From Balneolaceae bacterium (GTDB taxonomy: Bacteria; Bacteroidota; Rhodothermia; Balneolales; Balneolaceae), in contig SLGA01000007.1 of the NCBI GenBank assembly GCA_007123985.1, positions 1-14,637 on the forward strand: a stretch of DNA of 14,637 nucleotides. Reading direction: 5' to 3'. Below the pieces are notes generated by a model, which was not told the origin of the DNA, searched no databases, and saw nothing but the letters and a program-made list of their open reading frames with translations. Position numbers and translations under genes: made by a program. Positions 1 to 6,633 of this stretch are shown here, piece by piece; position 1 is the stretch's first letter; the number at the start of each line of letters is the position of its first letter.

Positions 1-363
1 AAGATGCTGGCAAAGTTTATCTACTCAACATTTTCAGATAAAAATATAAAGGCCCTGCCGGCAAGTGTATCCCGTTCTATCGATCCCAATGATATCTCCA
101 ATCATATTCGTGAACAGATGGAAGATTCATCTCTTGGAATTTCCACACCACACAAATCCGTTGAGCCTCTCGATGACAAGGAAGATGACGAAGTGGAGCG
201 ATTTTTCGGCGACAAAGAGATTCCATCCATCGAAGAAGCTGAAAAGTTTCTAATAGAACAAGCACTCAAACGTTTTGACGGAAACAGACGTAAAGCATCC
301 GAGGCATTGGGTGTGAGCGAACGAACCCTTTACAGAAAGCTTGATCAGTATGGGCTTGAATAA
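1..363 (+). CDS. Sigma-54-dependent (NtrC-type) transcriptional regulator, C-terminal part
   Basis: This is the 3' end of a gene; the frame is open from the first base, so the protein almost certainly starts outside the window and the ATG at 4 is probably internal. The visible 120 residues are a polar linker rich in Asp, Glu and Ser, followed by a Fis-type helix-turn-helix in the last ~45 residues. That segment has an acidic helix starting IPSIEEAEKFLIEQAL, then GNRRKASEALGVSERTLYRKL, the arrangement that closes NtrC-family enhancer-binding proteins. By family knowledge such a protein binds upstream sites through this domain and drives sigma-54 RNA polymerase open with an AAA+ domain, which would lie off the left edge. 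The target genes cannot be told from here. The 3' end overlaps lptE by 14 bases, so the two are probably translated from one message. A non-sigma-54 Fis-domain protein is the alternative. Confidence 0.82.
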   Translation, partial: KMLAKFIYSTFSDKNIKALPASVSRSIDPNDISNHIREQMEDSSLGISTPHKSVEPLDDKEDDEVERFFGDKEIPSIEEAEKFLIEQALKRFDGNRRKASEALGVSERTLYRKLDQYGLE

Positions 364-865
364 GAAAATTTTGGTGCTGTTTATTTCTCTCCTTATTGGA
401 TTGAGTGGATGTATATCGTATAGTTTTACCGGCACATCCATCCCGAGTGATGTTCGAACAATTTACATTCCTTTTTTCCCTGACAGGTCGCAAAGCGGAT
501 TGGGTGACCTGAGCGACCGTCTGAACCGGGCACTGGTAAACCGATTTGTAAATCAAAGCCGGTTATCGCTTAATAATGATCAGGATGAAGCAGATGCGTT
601 TGTTGAGGGTGCAATTCAAACCTATGTAAACCGACCTTTTAGTATTGGCGGGGATGAACAAGCAAATCTGAATGAAATCCAAATAACAGTGCGGGCAACA
701 TTTCAGTACACGCGTGATGATGAACCGCTGTGGACAAAAAACTTCACCGGAAGTGCCACTTACGATGTACTCGAAAACCCGGTAGATGGTGAAATAGAAG
801 CGGCCGAGTCAGCATTGCAACAAATTTCAAACAATATGTTTAATGATGCAGTGAGCAGTTGGTAA
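350..865 (+). CDS. lptE: LptE-family LPS-assembly outer-membrane lipoprotein
   Basis: This is a 171-residue lipoprotein. LptE plugs and assists the LptD beta-barrel that places lipopolysaccharide in the outer leaflet of the outer membrane. The sequence shows a basic start (MGLNKK), a hydrophobic stretch and a lipobox LSGC with Cys21 as the lipidated residue. The mature part opens with the run YSFTGTSIP, then VRTIYIPFFPD, and ends with a helix containing NNMFNDAVSSW, all typical of the short Bacteroidota form of the family. I chose the ATG at 350 because it puts the signal peptide at the N-terminus; an in-frame TTG at 341 would only add three residues. The start lies inside the end of the preceding regulator gene. 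The next gene follows after 28 bases. The family call is good; the LptD partner is not in the window. Confidence 0.85.
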   Translation: MGLNKKILVLFISLLIGLSGCISYSFTGTSIPSDVRTIYIPFFPDRSQSGLGDLSDRLNRALVNRFVNQSRLSLNNDQDEADAFVEGAIQTYVNRPFSIGGDEQANLNEIQITVRATFQYTRDDEPLWTKNFTGSATYDVLENPVDGEIEAAESALQQISNNMFNDAVSSW

Positions 866-893
866 ATGCAGTAAACTTTTTTAACATCTTTGA

Positions 894-1535
894 ATGGAAT
901 TAGAGCATTACCAGATACCGGAATCCTACAAAAGTTACCTCGAAAAGTTTGAGAGCGATCCTGAAGATGCCATATCAAGGCTGAAATCACGAATTGAGAA
1001 ACGTAATGCCGGTGCTGTTGGGTACTTTTTCCTCGCATGGCTTCACTTTCATAATAACGATAAGGAGAACGCAATTGAAGCAGCTTGGCAGGCAAAGGTT
1101 CGCGCACCTGGCAGTCGCTTTATGGAGAGGCTTCACTACTTTTTATCTCATCCCAGAAAATTTGATGCGTGGGTACCGGAAAAAAAACAGGCCGAGTTTA
1201 AGCGAAGTATTTACAATCATGAACGCGCCCATCCCATCAGCGATCTCGATAATCTGATTACAAGATTATCATCGGTTGAGCGTAAACGCCTTAATCCAAA
1301 AGATCTGGAAAATGATCAGCGGGATCTGAGTGAAAAAAGCTCTGATGTGGATGATATTGTAACGGAAACACTTGCAATAATCCACGAAAAACAGGGGAAC
1401 TTTCAGGCAGCTATTCAAACTTACGAACGCCTGAGGGGTATCAATCCGTCTAAAGAAGAGCACTATAAAAAACAGATTGATCGACTGTCAGAGTTTCCTG
1501 ATGATCCAGCCGGTGATGAAGGAATTATTTTATAA
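894..1535 (+). CDS. Small TPR-containing protein of unknown function
   Basis: This 213-residue protein has no signal peptide or membrane segment, so it is probably cytoplasmic. Two helix-turn-helix units look like tetratricopeptide repeats: residues ~40-73 (with YFFLAWLHF and ENAIEAAWQAKVRAPGS) and ~154-187 (with TETLAIIHEKQGNFQAAIQTYERLRGINP, shown here in part as GNFQAAIQTYERL). Between them is a charged linker (~95-150) rich in Lys, Arg, Asp and Glu. TPR units usually hold protein partners; none can be named here. It lies 28 bases after lptE on the same strand and is probably co-transcribed with it and the sigma-54 regulator. Its stop codon is one base from the stop of the convergent hydrolase gene. 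The repeat call is by eye; a specific role is not recognisable. Confidence 0.75.
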   Translation: MELEHYQIPESYKSYLEKFESDPEDAISRLKSRIEKRNAGAVGYFFLAWLHFHNNDKENAIEAAWQAKVRAPGSRFMERLHYFLSHPRKFDAWVPEKKQAEFKRSIYNHERAHPISDLDNLITRLSSVERKRLNPKDLENDQRDLSEKSSDVDDIVTETLAIIHEKQGNFQAAIQTYERLRGINPSKEEHYKKQIDRLSEFPDDPAGDEGIIL

Positions 1536-1536
1536 A

Positions 1537-2178
1537 TCACAGTTCTAATTTTACAAACGCATTGTTTGCTTTCTCATGGCCAATAGTGGTTGATGGCCCA
1601 TGCCCCGGATAAACCACAGTATTGTCTGGAAGCACATATAACTTCTCTTTGATGGATGCAGCCAGAAGGTCAAAATTACCCTCATATAAATCTGTTCTGC
1701 CAATACTCTCTCTGAAAAGTGCATCCCCGGCAATTAAAATCTGATCCTTCTTGAAATGCAGTGAAACATGATCGGGAGCATGACCGGGTGTATAGAGAAC
1801 GTCAAACGTAAACGAACCGAGCTGAAAATCTTCTGTCTCCTCAAGCGGCTCCGGAATAAAATCGAAACCGGATGAATTTAACCCGAACATTCTTGCCTGA
1901 TTTGGAAAGTTTTTCCACAAGTTCAGGTCCGAGTGATTCAGATAGACCGGAACATCATGGTTTTTCAGAACTTTTTCCAATCCCAATACATGGTCCACAT
2001 GTGCGTGCGTAAGTACAACAGCCAATAGTTTTTTACCTGACTGATCCAGGTGTTCGTGAAACTCTGAATACTCTTTCGGATCAAAAAAACCCGGATCGAT
2101 CAGAATAGCTTCATCTGTATTTTCGAGCAGAAATGTATTCTCTGAAAACGGACCTACTGTGAAGGTGGCTAACTGCAT
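1537..2178 (-). CDS. Metallo-beta-lactamase-fold hydrolase (glyoxalase II-like)
   Basis: This is a 213-residue soluble protein with the complete metal-binding set of the family: THAHVDH at residues 57-63 (the HxHxDH motif), His133 in PGHAPDH, Asp152 in GDALF, and His193 in PGHGPSTTIGHE. These residues hold two metal ions that activate water. GDALFRESIGRTDL and PGHGP are typical of the glyoxalase II-like/YcbL group, which hydrolyse thioesters such as S-D-lactoylglutathione, but the substrate cannot be deduced. The length suits the short YcbL-like form without the C-terminal glutathione-binding helices of classical GloB. The gene runs towards the lptE operon and ends one base from it, with no terminator between. 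The ATG at 2178 has no Shine-Dalgarno sequence. Confidence 0.9.
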   Translation of the reverse strand: MQLATFTVGPFSENTFLLENTDEAILIDPGFFDPKEYSEFHEHLDQSGKKLLAVVLTHAHVDHVLGLEKVLKNHDVPVYLNHSDLNLWKNFPNQARMFGLNSSGFDFIPEPLEETEDFQLGSFTFDVLYTPGHAPDHVSLHFKKDQILIAGDALFRESIGRTDLYEGNFDLLAASIKEKLYVLPDNTVVYPGHGPSTTIGHEKANNAFVKLEL

Positions 2179-2260
2179 ATGCTGTTTTGTAGTGTGATAA
2201 GAAGTTTGTCAGTAAGTTTTACCGATTGGTACGGATATGTTTACATAAACCAACAGAAAT

Positions 2261-2295
2261 AAAAAAAGGATGTAACGAAAAACATTACATCCTTT
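2261..2295 (-). terminator. Rho-independent terminator after rpmE
   Basis: An 11-bp perfect inverted repeat, AAAGGATGTAA (2265-2275) and TTACATCCTTT (2285-2295), with a 9-base loop. Read on the - strand it is followed by a run of seven T (2261-2267 as A on the + strand). It sits 21 bases after the rpmE stop codon, so it most likely ends the rpmE transcript. Confidence 0.85.
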
Positions 2296-2316
2296 GAAAA
2301 GCTCTTAAATATTGAA

Positions 2317-2529
2317 TTAGCTCTTTTTGTATCGTCTGTTGAACGCGTCGATACGGTCGGCTTTTTTCTGAATTTTTTGATCTTTGTTGTAAAACGGATG
2401 GTTTTTTGAATCTACCTCACTCTTGTAGATACCATCTTTTACATCCATGGTACTTCTGGTTTTAATCTCAGTACCATCGCTCATCATAACAGTAATTTCT
2501 TTGTAATCGGGATGGATTCCTTTTTTCAT
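2317..2529 (-). CDS. rpmE: 50S ribosomal protein L31, cysteine-free form
   Basis: This 70-residue basic protein opens MKKGIHPDY and carries KTRST and NHPFYNKDQK, followed by DRIDAFNRRY, the signatures of ribosomal protein L31, a small protein of the large subunit at the central protuberance that bridges the subunits. The order and length match the A-type layout. The four cysteines that bind zinc in the classical form (CxC near residue 16 and CxxC before HPFY) are absent; the corresponding stretches read MMSDG and VDSKN. It is therefore a zinc-independent (C-minus) version. It has its own candidate promoter upstream and a strong terminator downstream, so it is probably transcribed alone. Confidence 0.93.
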   Translation of the reverse strand: MKKGIHPDYKEITVMMSDGTEIKTRSTMDVKDGIYKSEVDSKNHPFYNKDQKIQKKADRIDAFNRRYKKS

Positions 2530-2589
2530 TGTCTTTGTGGTGTTATTTAATTTCGTTCCGCTTATGAATACCGGATTTCAGATAGACTT

Positions 2590-2620
2590 AAAAGATAAGG
2601 TTTCAGTAAACCTATTGCAA
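2590..2620 (-). promoter_or_regulatory. Candidate promoter of rpmE
   Basis: On the - strand: TTGCAA (2620-2615), a 17-base spacer, then TATCTTTT (2597-2590). The second box matches the Bacteroidota -7 consensus TAnnTTTG in seven of eight positions, and the TTG lies 20 bases upstream of it. It lies between the stop of the ATPase gene and the rpmE start, about 60 bases before the ATG. This is a sequence match only. Confidence 0.45.
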
Positions 2621-2627
2621 TCACTAC

Positions 2628-4109
2628 CTATGCAATAAAATCATCGTCATCAAAATCGGTCATATTTCCGAGCATACTGCCAAGCATATCGGAGTAGGTC
2701 CGGTTATCATCGAGATCATTTTTTCCGATTTTTGAGTTCTGGTGGAGAGCCTCAATCAGCAGATCCATTATTGCATACAAATCTTTGGTATCTTTACAAT
2801 ATGTTTTTGCCAGATCCTTGAGTCCACCAACACTATCGAGCTTTTTTTGATATGTTAAATCGTCAGCCAAATCCGGGACTTCAAGAATATTTCCTTTTTC
2901 AAACCAGCCGAGAATCTCTTGATACGGACTCTCTTCATCTCCCTTTCGCTTCATTGGATCAGGAAAAAACTCTTTAAAAACTTTGTTTACAGCTTTTCCG
3001 ATAATGTGTTTAGCTACATTTACCGCCCCCTCCTGTTCACCTTCGTACACAAGTTCCAATTTTCCTGTAAGTGCCGGAACCATTGCATACAGATCGGTAA
3101 TTCTGACAGAAGTTTTGTCTGTTGAACTGTACACTGCCCGCCGTTCTGCGGCCGAAATCACCTGTTCCATAGCTGTAATTGTCATCCTTGTGGATACACC
3201 GCTCTTCTGGTCGATGTACTCGCTGTCGCGTGCTTCAAATGCTACATATTCAAGAATTTTGCGATAGCTGTCTGGGATATGTATTTCCAGCTCATTTGAT
3301 CTATCCACCCACGCTTCCTGGGAGGTAATTTTCATGGCTATATCAACCGATTTTGGATAATGTGTGATGATCTGAGAGTCAATTCTGTCTTTTAGCGGAG
3401 TAATGATATTTCCGCGATTGGTATAATCTTCGGGATTGGCCGAAAATGCCATAAATACATCAATAGGAATACGAATATTGAAACCGCGGATCTGAATATC
3501 TCTTTCCTGCATAATATTTAATAGTGCTACCTGTATTCTTGGTTGCAGGTCGGGAAGTTCGTTGATCACAAAAATCCCCCTGTTTGTTCGGGGAATAAGA
3601 CCGTAATTGATCACCTCTTCGTCTGAAAGTGCTTTCTTCATGGAAGCTGCCTTTATGGGATCAAGGTCACCAATAAGATCAGATACCGTTGTATCGGGTG
3701 TGGCCAGTTTTTCACCGTAGCGCTTCTCTCTCGGCAGCCACGTAATAGGGGTGTCGTCGCCGTGCTGTGCTATCAGATTTTTTGAATAGATGGATATCGG
3801 GTTCAGAGGATCATCGTTAATTTCGGAACCCTCAACAACGGGAATGAAGTCGTCTAAAAACGTAACCAACATTCTCAAAATCCGGGTTTTTGCCTGTCCT
3901 CTGAGTCCCAGCAAGATTAAATCGTGGCGGGCAAGAATGGCATTCTGAATTTGAGGAATTACTGTTTTATCATACCCCAGTATTCCCGGAAATACGGGCT
4001 CATTGGCTTTAATTTTATTGATAAGATTTTTTCTCAGCTCATCTTTGATGGAAACGGATCTCCATCCGCTCTCTTTTAGCCGGCCAAGTGTGGTTATTTT
4101 TTGATGCAT
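2628..4109 (-). CDS. MoxR/Mg-chelatase ChlI-like AAA+ ATPase
   Basis: This 493-residue soluble ATPase has Walker A GLRGQAKT (68-75), a Walker B strand GIFVINEL (178-185) in which Asn stands where the usual Asp is, sensor-1 Asn225 in FSANPEDY, a candidate arginine finger in LKDRIDSQI (Arg242), and sensor-2 Arg308 in GVSTR. The stretch LATPDTTVSDLIGDLDP (~135-151) corresponds to the helix-2 insert region of the Mg-chelatase/MoxR clade. The C-terminal ~120 residues are helical and end in an acidic tail (FDDDDF). Relatives are often labelled magnesium chelatase or sigma-54-interacting protein, but it has no DNA-binding domain, and it is too different from ChlI to imply chlorophyll synthesis. MoxR-type ATPases usually work as chaperone-like remodelers with a VWA-domain partner; none is in the window. 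It follows pabB by 53 bases and may share its transcript. Confidence 0.85.
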   Translation of the reverse strand: MHQKITTLGRLKESGWRSVSIKDELRKNLINKIKANEPVFPGILGYDKTVIPQIQNAILARHDLILLGLRGQAKTRILRMLVTFLDDFIPVVEGSEINDDPLNPISIYSKNLIAQHGDDTPITWLPREKRYGEKLATPDTTVSDLIGDLDPIKAASMKKALSDEEVINYGLIPRTNRGIFVINELPDLQPRIQVALLNIMQERDIQIRGFNIRIPIDVFMAFSANPEDYTNRGNIITPLKDRIDSQIITHYPKSVDIAMKITSQEAWVDRSNELEIHIPDSYRKILEYVAFEARDSEYIDQKSGVSTRMTITAMEQVISAAERRAVYSSTDKTSVRITDLYAMVPALTGKLELVYEGEQEGAVNVAKHIIGKAVNKVFKEFFPDPMKRKGDEESPYQEILGWFEKGNILEVPDLADDLTYQKKLDSVGGLKDLAKTYCKDTKDLYAIMDLLIEALHQNSKIGKNDLDDNRTYSDMLGSMLGNMTDFDDDDFIA

Positions 4110-4162
4110 GTTTTTTTATTTATTTGATGCCATTCAGTTTCTAAACTTATTTGACCGCAGCT

Positions 4163-5455
4163 TCATTTCGTAATTACGGCATCTTTTAAAAAAACTTTTG
4201 TCAGATTCTCCGCTTTAATTTTTGTTTCATTCCACTCTTCGTCTGGTTCGGAATCGCTGGTAATTGCTCCGCCAACAGGGTAAATAACCTTATTATTCTG
4301 AACAATTGATGTGCGTATAACTACATTAAAATCAAAATCATCATCTGGTGTAAAATAACCTATGGCACCGGAGTAAATTCCTCTTTTATAGCTTTCGTAA
4401 TCTTCAATCGCCTGCATCACCTCTATTTTAGGAGCGCCTGTCATCGAGCCCATCGGGAAACACTCTTTAATTATATCCACTACATCGGTTTGTTCATCAG
4501 CTTCAGCCAAAATTGTTGAAATTAACTGGTGAACGGTACCAAATGTTTGAATATCAAATAGTTTTTCAACTCTTACTGATCCGGTTTTTGATACTTTTGA
4601 GAGATCGTGGCGTACCAGGTCCACAATCATTAAATTTTCGGCGCGATTTTTTTCATTCAGTAACTCACTTTTTCTTTTTTCATCCACTCTTTTATCATCG
4701 GAGCGCCCTGCAGTGCCTTTAATCGGTTCAGAAATAATTTGTTGACCTTTCTTTTTCAGAAAACGTTCAGGAGATATCGAGATAACGGCTCCCTCCGCAA
4801 TCTGTAAAAATGCTCCAAAAGGAACCGGGTTGATTTCACGCATTTTTTGATACAACCCGTACGCAGGCTGATGCCATTCTGCTTGGATTGGGTAACTGTA
4901 GTTTAGTTCATAAAAATCACCGGCTTTTATCCGTTCTTTAATTAACCGAACCGTTTCAATATATTCTTTTTTGTTGATGAGCCGCTCTACTGTTCCCTCA
5001 ACTTTCACCTCACCGGCTGGTAATTCAGTTGTACTTACAACATCCAACACGGGTTTACCAAACTCCTCCACCTCACCATTTTTATAGATGACCAGACTTT
5101 CCGGTTCCATAAAAAAAAGATCAGGCAGCTTGTATAACAACTTGTTGGCTGACGAAAGCTTTTCTGTAAAATTTTTCAGATCGTACCCGAAATATCCGAA
5201 TAACCAGCAATTTCTTTGGTTCCTGAAAGTTTTCAGAGCCTCCCAGGGATTTTCAATAAATGTGTGAATCTCTTCTCCATCAAACATTGTAATCATGTCT
5301 GACTGTGCCCTAATCCATCTTTTTGGCGTAATAGCAGCAAACGATCTGCTGGAGGATGGATGTTCATTCATCTGCGATTCAAGCAGAATCATTTCGCTGT
5401 TGCTATATTGTGTAGCTATTTGGTCTAGCCATGTTTTACTGCTGCTGAATTTCAT
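4163..5455 (-). CDS. pabB: Aminodeoxychorismate synthase component I
   Basis: This 430-residue enzyme of the chorismate-binding family converts chorismate with ammonia to 4-amino-4-deoxychorismate, the first step towards p-aminobenzoate and folate. Key blocks are WLFGYFGYDL near residue 84, PIKGT (244-248), ENLMIVDLVRHDL (273-285, with a metal-binding Glu), GSMTGAPK (336-343), SGAIGY (362-367) and GGAITSDSEPDEEW (395-408). The Lys246 of PIKGT is diagnostic: PabB uses this lysine as nucleophile, while anthranilate synthase TrpE has PIAGT. The length is close to that of E. coli PabB (about 450). No glutamine amidotransferase (PabA) or lyase (PabC) is fused or adjacent. The gene is divergent from pyrD, 92 bases away, and upstream of the AAA+ ATPase on the same strand. 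The ATG at 5455 has an A/T-rich leader with no Shine-Dalgarno sequence. Confidence 0.93.
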   Translation of the reverse strand: MKFSSSKTWLDQIATQYSNSEMILLESQMNEHPSSSRSFAAITPKRWIRAQSDMITMFDGEEIHTFIENPWEALKTFRNQRNCWLFGYFGYDLKNFTEKLSSANKLLYKLPDLFFMEPESLVIYKNGEVEEFGKPVLDVVSTTELPAGEVKVEGTVERLINKKEYIETVRLIKERIKAGDFYELNYSYPIQAEWHQPAYGLYQKMREINPVPFGAFLQIAEGAVISISPERFLKKKGQQIISEPIKGTAGRSDDKRVDEKRKSELLNEKNRAENLMIVDLVRHDLSKVSKTGSVRVEKLFDIQTFGTVHQLISTILAEADEQTDVVDIIKECFPMGSMTGAPKIEVMQAIEDYESYKRGIYSGAIGYFTPDDDFDFNVVIRTSIVQNNKVIYPVGGAITSDSEPDEEWNETKIKAENLTKVFLKDAVITK

Positions 5456-5547
5456 GTGCAGATAATAATGATTTATTCTGATTTCTTAACAAGTTTCAAT
5501 ATTTGCCCCGCAGTCTGTACCTTGTTGAACCGGTTAACAAGAATCCC

Positions 5548-6633
5548 ATGTACAAACAACTCTTAAGACCATTACTATTTCGGTTCTCCTCGGATTATGC
5601 TCACGAAGCCACCATTAAATTGGCTTCAACCGTGAGTAAAAGTCCATGGATGCTTAAAGCTACCCATTCGTTATTCTCTTACTCAGATCCGGTTCTTGAA
5701 CAGCATTTTTTCGGCCTTACGTTTCCAAATCCAGTAGGGCTGGCTGCCGGGTTTGATAAAAACGGCACCACTATACCCGTGATGCAAAATCTGGGTTTTG
5801 GTTTTGTTGAAATTGGAAGTATCACTGCCAATCCTTCTACAGGAAATCCGAAACCAAGAAGCTTCCGTTTACCCAAGGATAAATCTCTTATCAACAGAAT
5901 GGGTTTGAACAACGATGGTGTGCAAACGATATCACGCAGATTAAAGAAAGCCAAGGCAGATATTCCTATTGGTGCAAATATCGCAAAAACGCATAATCCA
6001 TCTATTATAGGTGAAAAGGCGATCCTCGATTATAAAACAAGTTTCGACATTGTAAAACATCTTGCTGATTATGTAACAATTAACATATCCTGCCCAAATA
6101 CAACCGAGGGAAAAACCTTCGAGGATCCCGACGCACTTGATATGTTACTTTCAGCTCTTGGGATAACAAAGGATGCAAGTTTACCCGCAGTACTGGTAAA
6201 GTTTTCGGTTGATTTAAGTAAAGCCCAATTGAAAGAGCTTGTAGAAATTTGCGAAAAACATGCCGTTGACGGTTATGTGGCAACAAATACTTCTTCAAAA
6301 AGAGAAAATCTATCCTCATCACAGCGTGTTATCGATCATGCCGGTAGCGGAGGTTTAAGCGGGCAGGCGATAAAACACAAAAGTACTGAACTCATTGAAC
6401 AGATTTACTCTTTAACCAACGGGCAGAAAAAAATTATCGGGGTTGGAGGAGTTAGCAATACTATAGATGCCATCGAAAAGCTGATGGCCGGGGCCGATCT
6501 ATTGCAGATTTATACAGGCCTGGTTTACGAAGGTCTCGGTTTGGTGCGAAAAATCAACAGGGAGTTAACCCAATTTTTAAAAAATGCCGGCGTAGACCAT
6601 ATTTACCACATTCGGAAGATCAGAGATCTATAG
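5548..6633 (+). CDS. pyrD: Dihydroorotate dehydrogenase (quinone), class 2
   Basis: This 361-residue FMN enzyme oxidises dihydroorotate to orotate in pyrimidine synthesis and passes electrons to membrane quinone. The amphipathic N-terminus MYKQLLRPLLFRFSSDYAHE matches the membrane-attaching helix of class 2 enzymes, which is why I start at the ATG at 5548; an in-frame TTG at 5503 would add 15 residues that do not fit. Visible blocks are FGLTFPNPVGLAAGFDKNG (55-73), LINRMGLNNDG (114-124), INISCPNT (178-185), TNTSS (247-251), GGLSGQAI (268-275), IIGVGGV (296-302) and ADLLQIYTG (316-324). Residue 182 is Cys where E. coli PyrD has Ser175; Cys at this place is typical of class 1 enzymes. The 3' end overlaps the convergent TPR gene by 14 bases. 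Confidence 0.95.
   Translation: MYKQLLRPLLFRFSSDYAHEATIKLASTVSKSPWMLKATHSLFSYSDPVLEQHFFGLTFPNPVGLAAGFDKNGTTIPVMQNLGFGFVEIGSITANPSTGNPKPRSFRLPKDKSLINRMGLNNDGVQTISRRLKKAKADIPIGANIAKTHNPSIIGEKAILDYKTSFDIVKHLADYVTINISCPNTTEGKTFEDPDALDMLLSALGITKDASLPAVLVKFSVDLSKAQLKELVEICEKHAVDGYVATNTSSKRENLSSSQRVIDHAGSGGLSGQAIKHKSTELIEQIYSLTNGQKKIIGVGGVSNTIDAIEKLMAGADLLQIYTGLVYEGLGLVRKINRELTQFLKNAGVDHIYHIRKIRDL

Noticed and set aside
2983..3267. 94-codon open frame on the + strand inside the AAA+ ATPase gene
   Set aside because: Antisense shadow with no family features; the ATPase frame carries all conserved motifs.
2628..4109. Reading the ATPase as magnesium chelatase for chlorophyll or as a sigma-54 activator
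   Set aside because: No other pigment genes are present, no GAFTGA-type sigma-54 loop or DNA-binding domain is visible, and similarity to ChlI is limited to the AAA+ core.
5486..5541. Direct repeat TTAACAAG twice between pabB and pyrD
   Set aside because: Eight bases in AT-rich sequence, 48 bases apart; easily chance, and no clear promoter lines up with both.
5503..5547. TTG-initiated N-terminal extension of pyrD
   Set aside because: The 15 extra residues do not resemble the family, while the ATG at 5548 begins a typical class 2 membrane helix.
6617..6629. Palindrome AGATC-AGA-GATCT at the pyrD end
   Set aside because: Five-bp stem, no T tract, and it lies within both coding regions.
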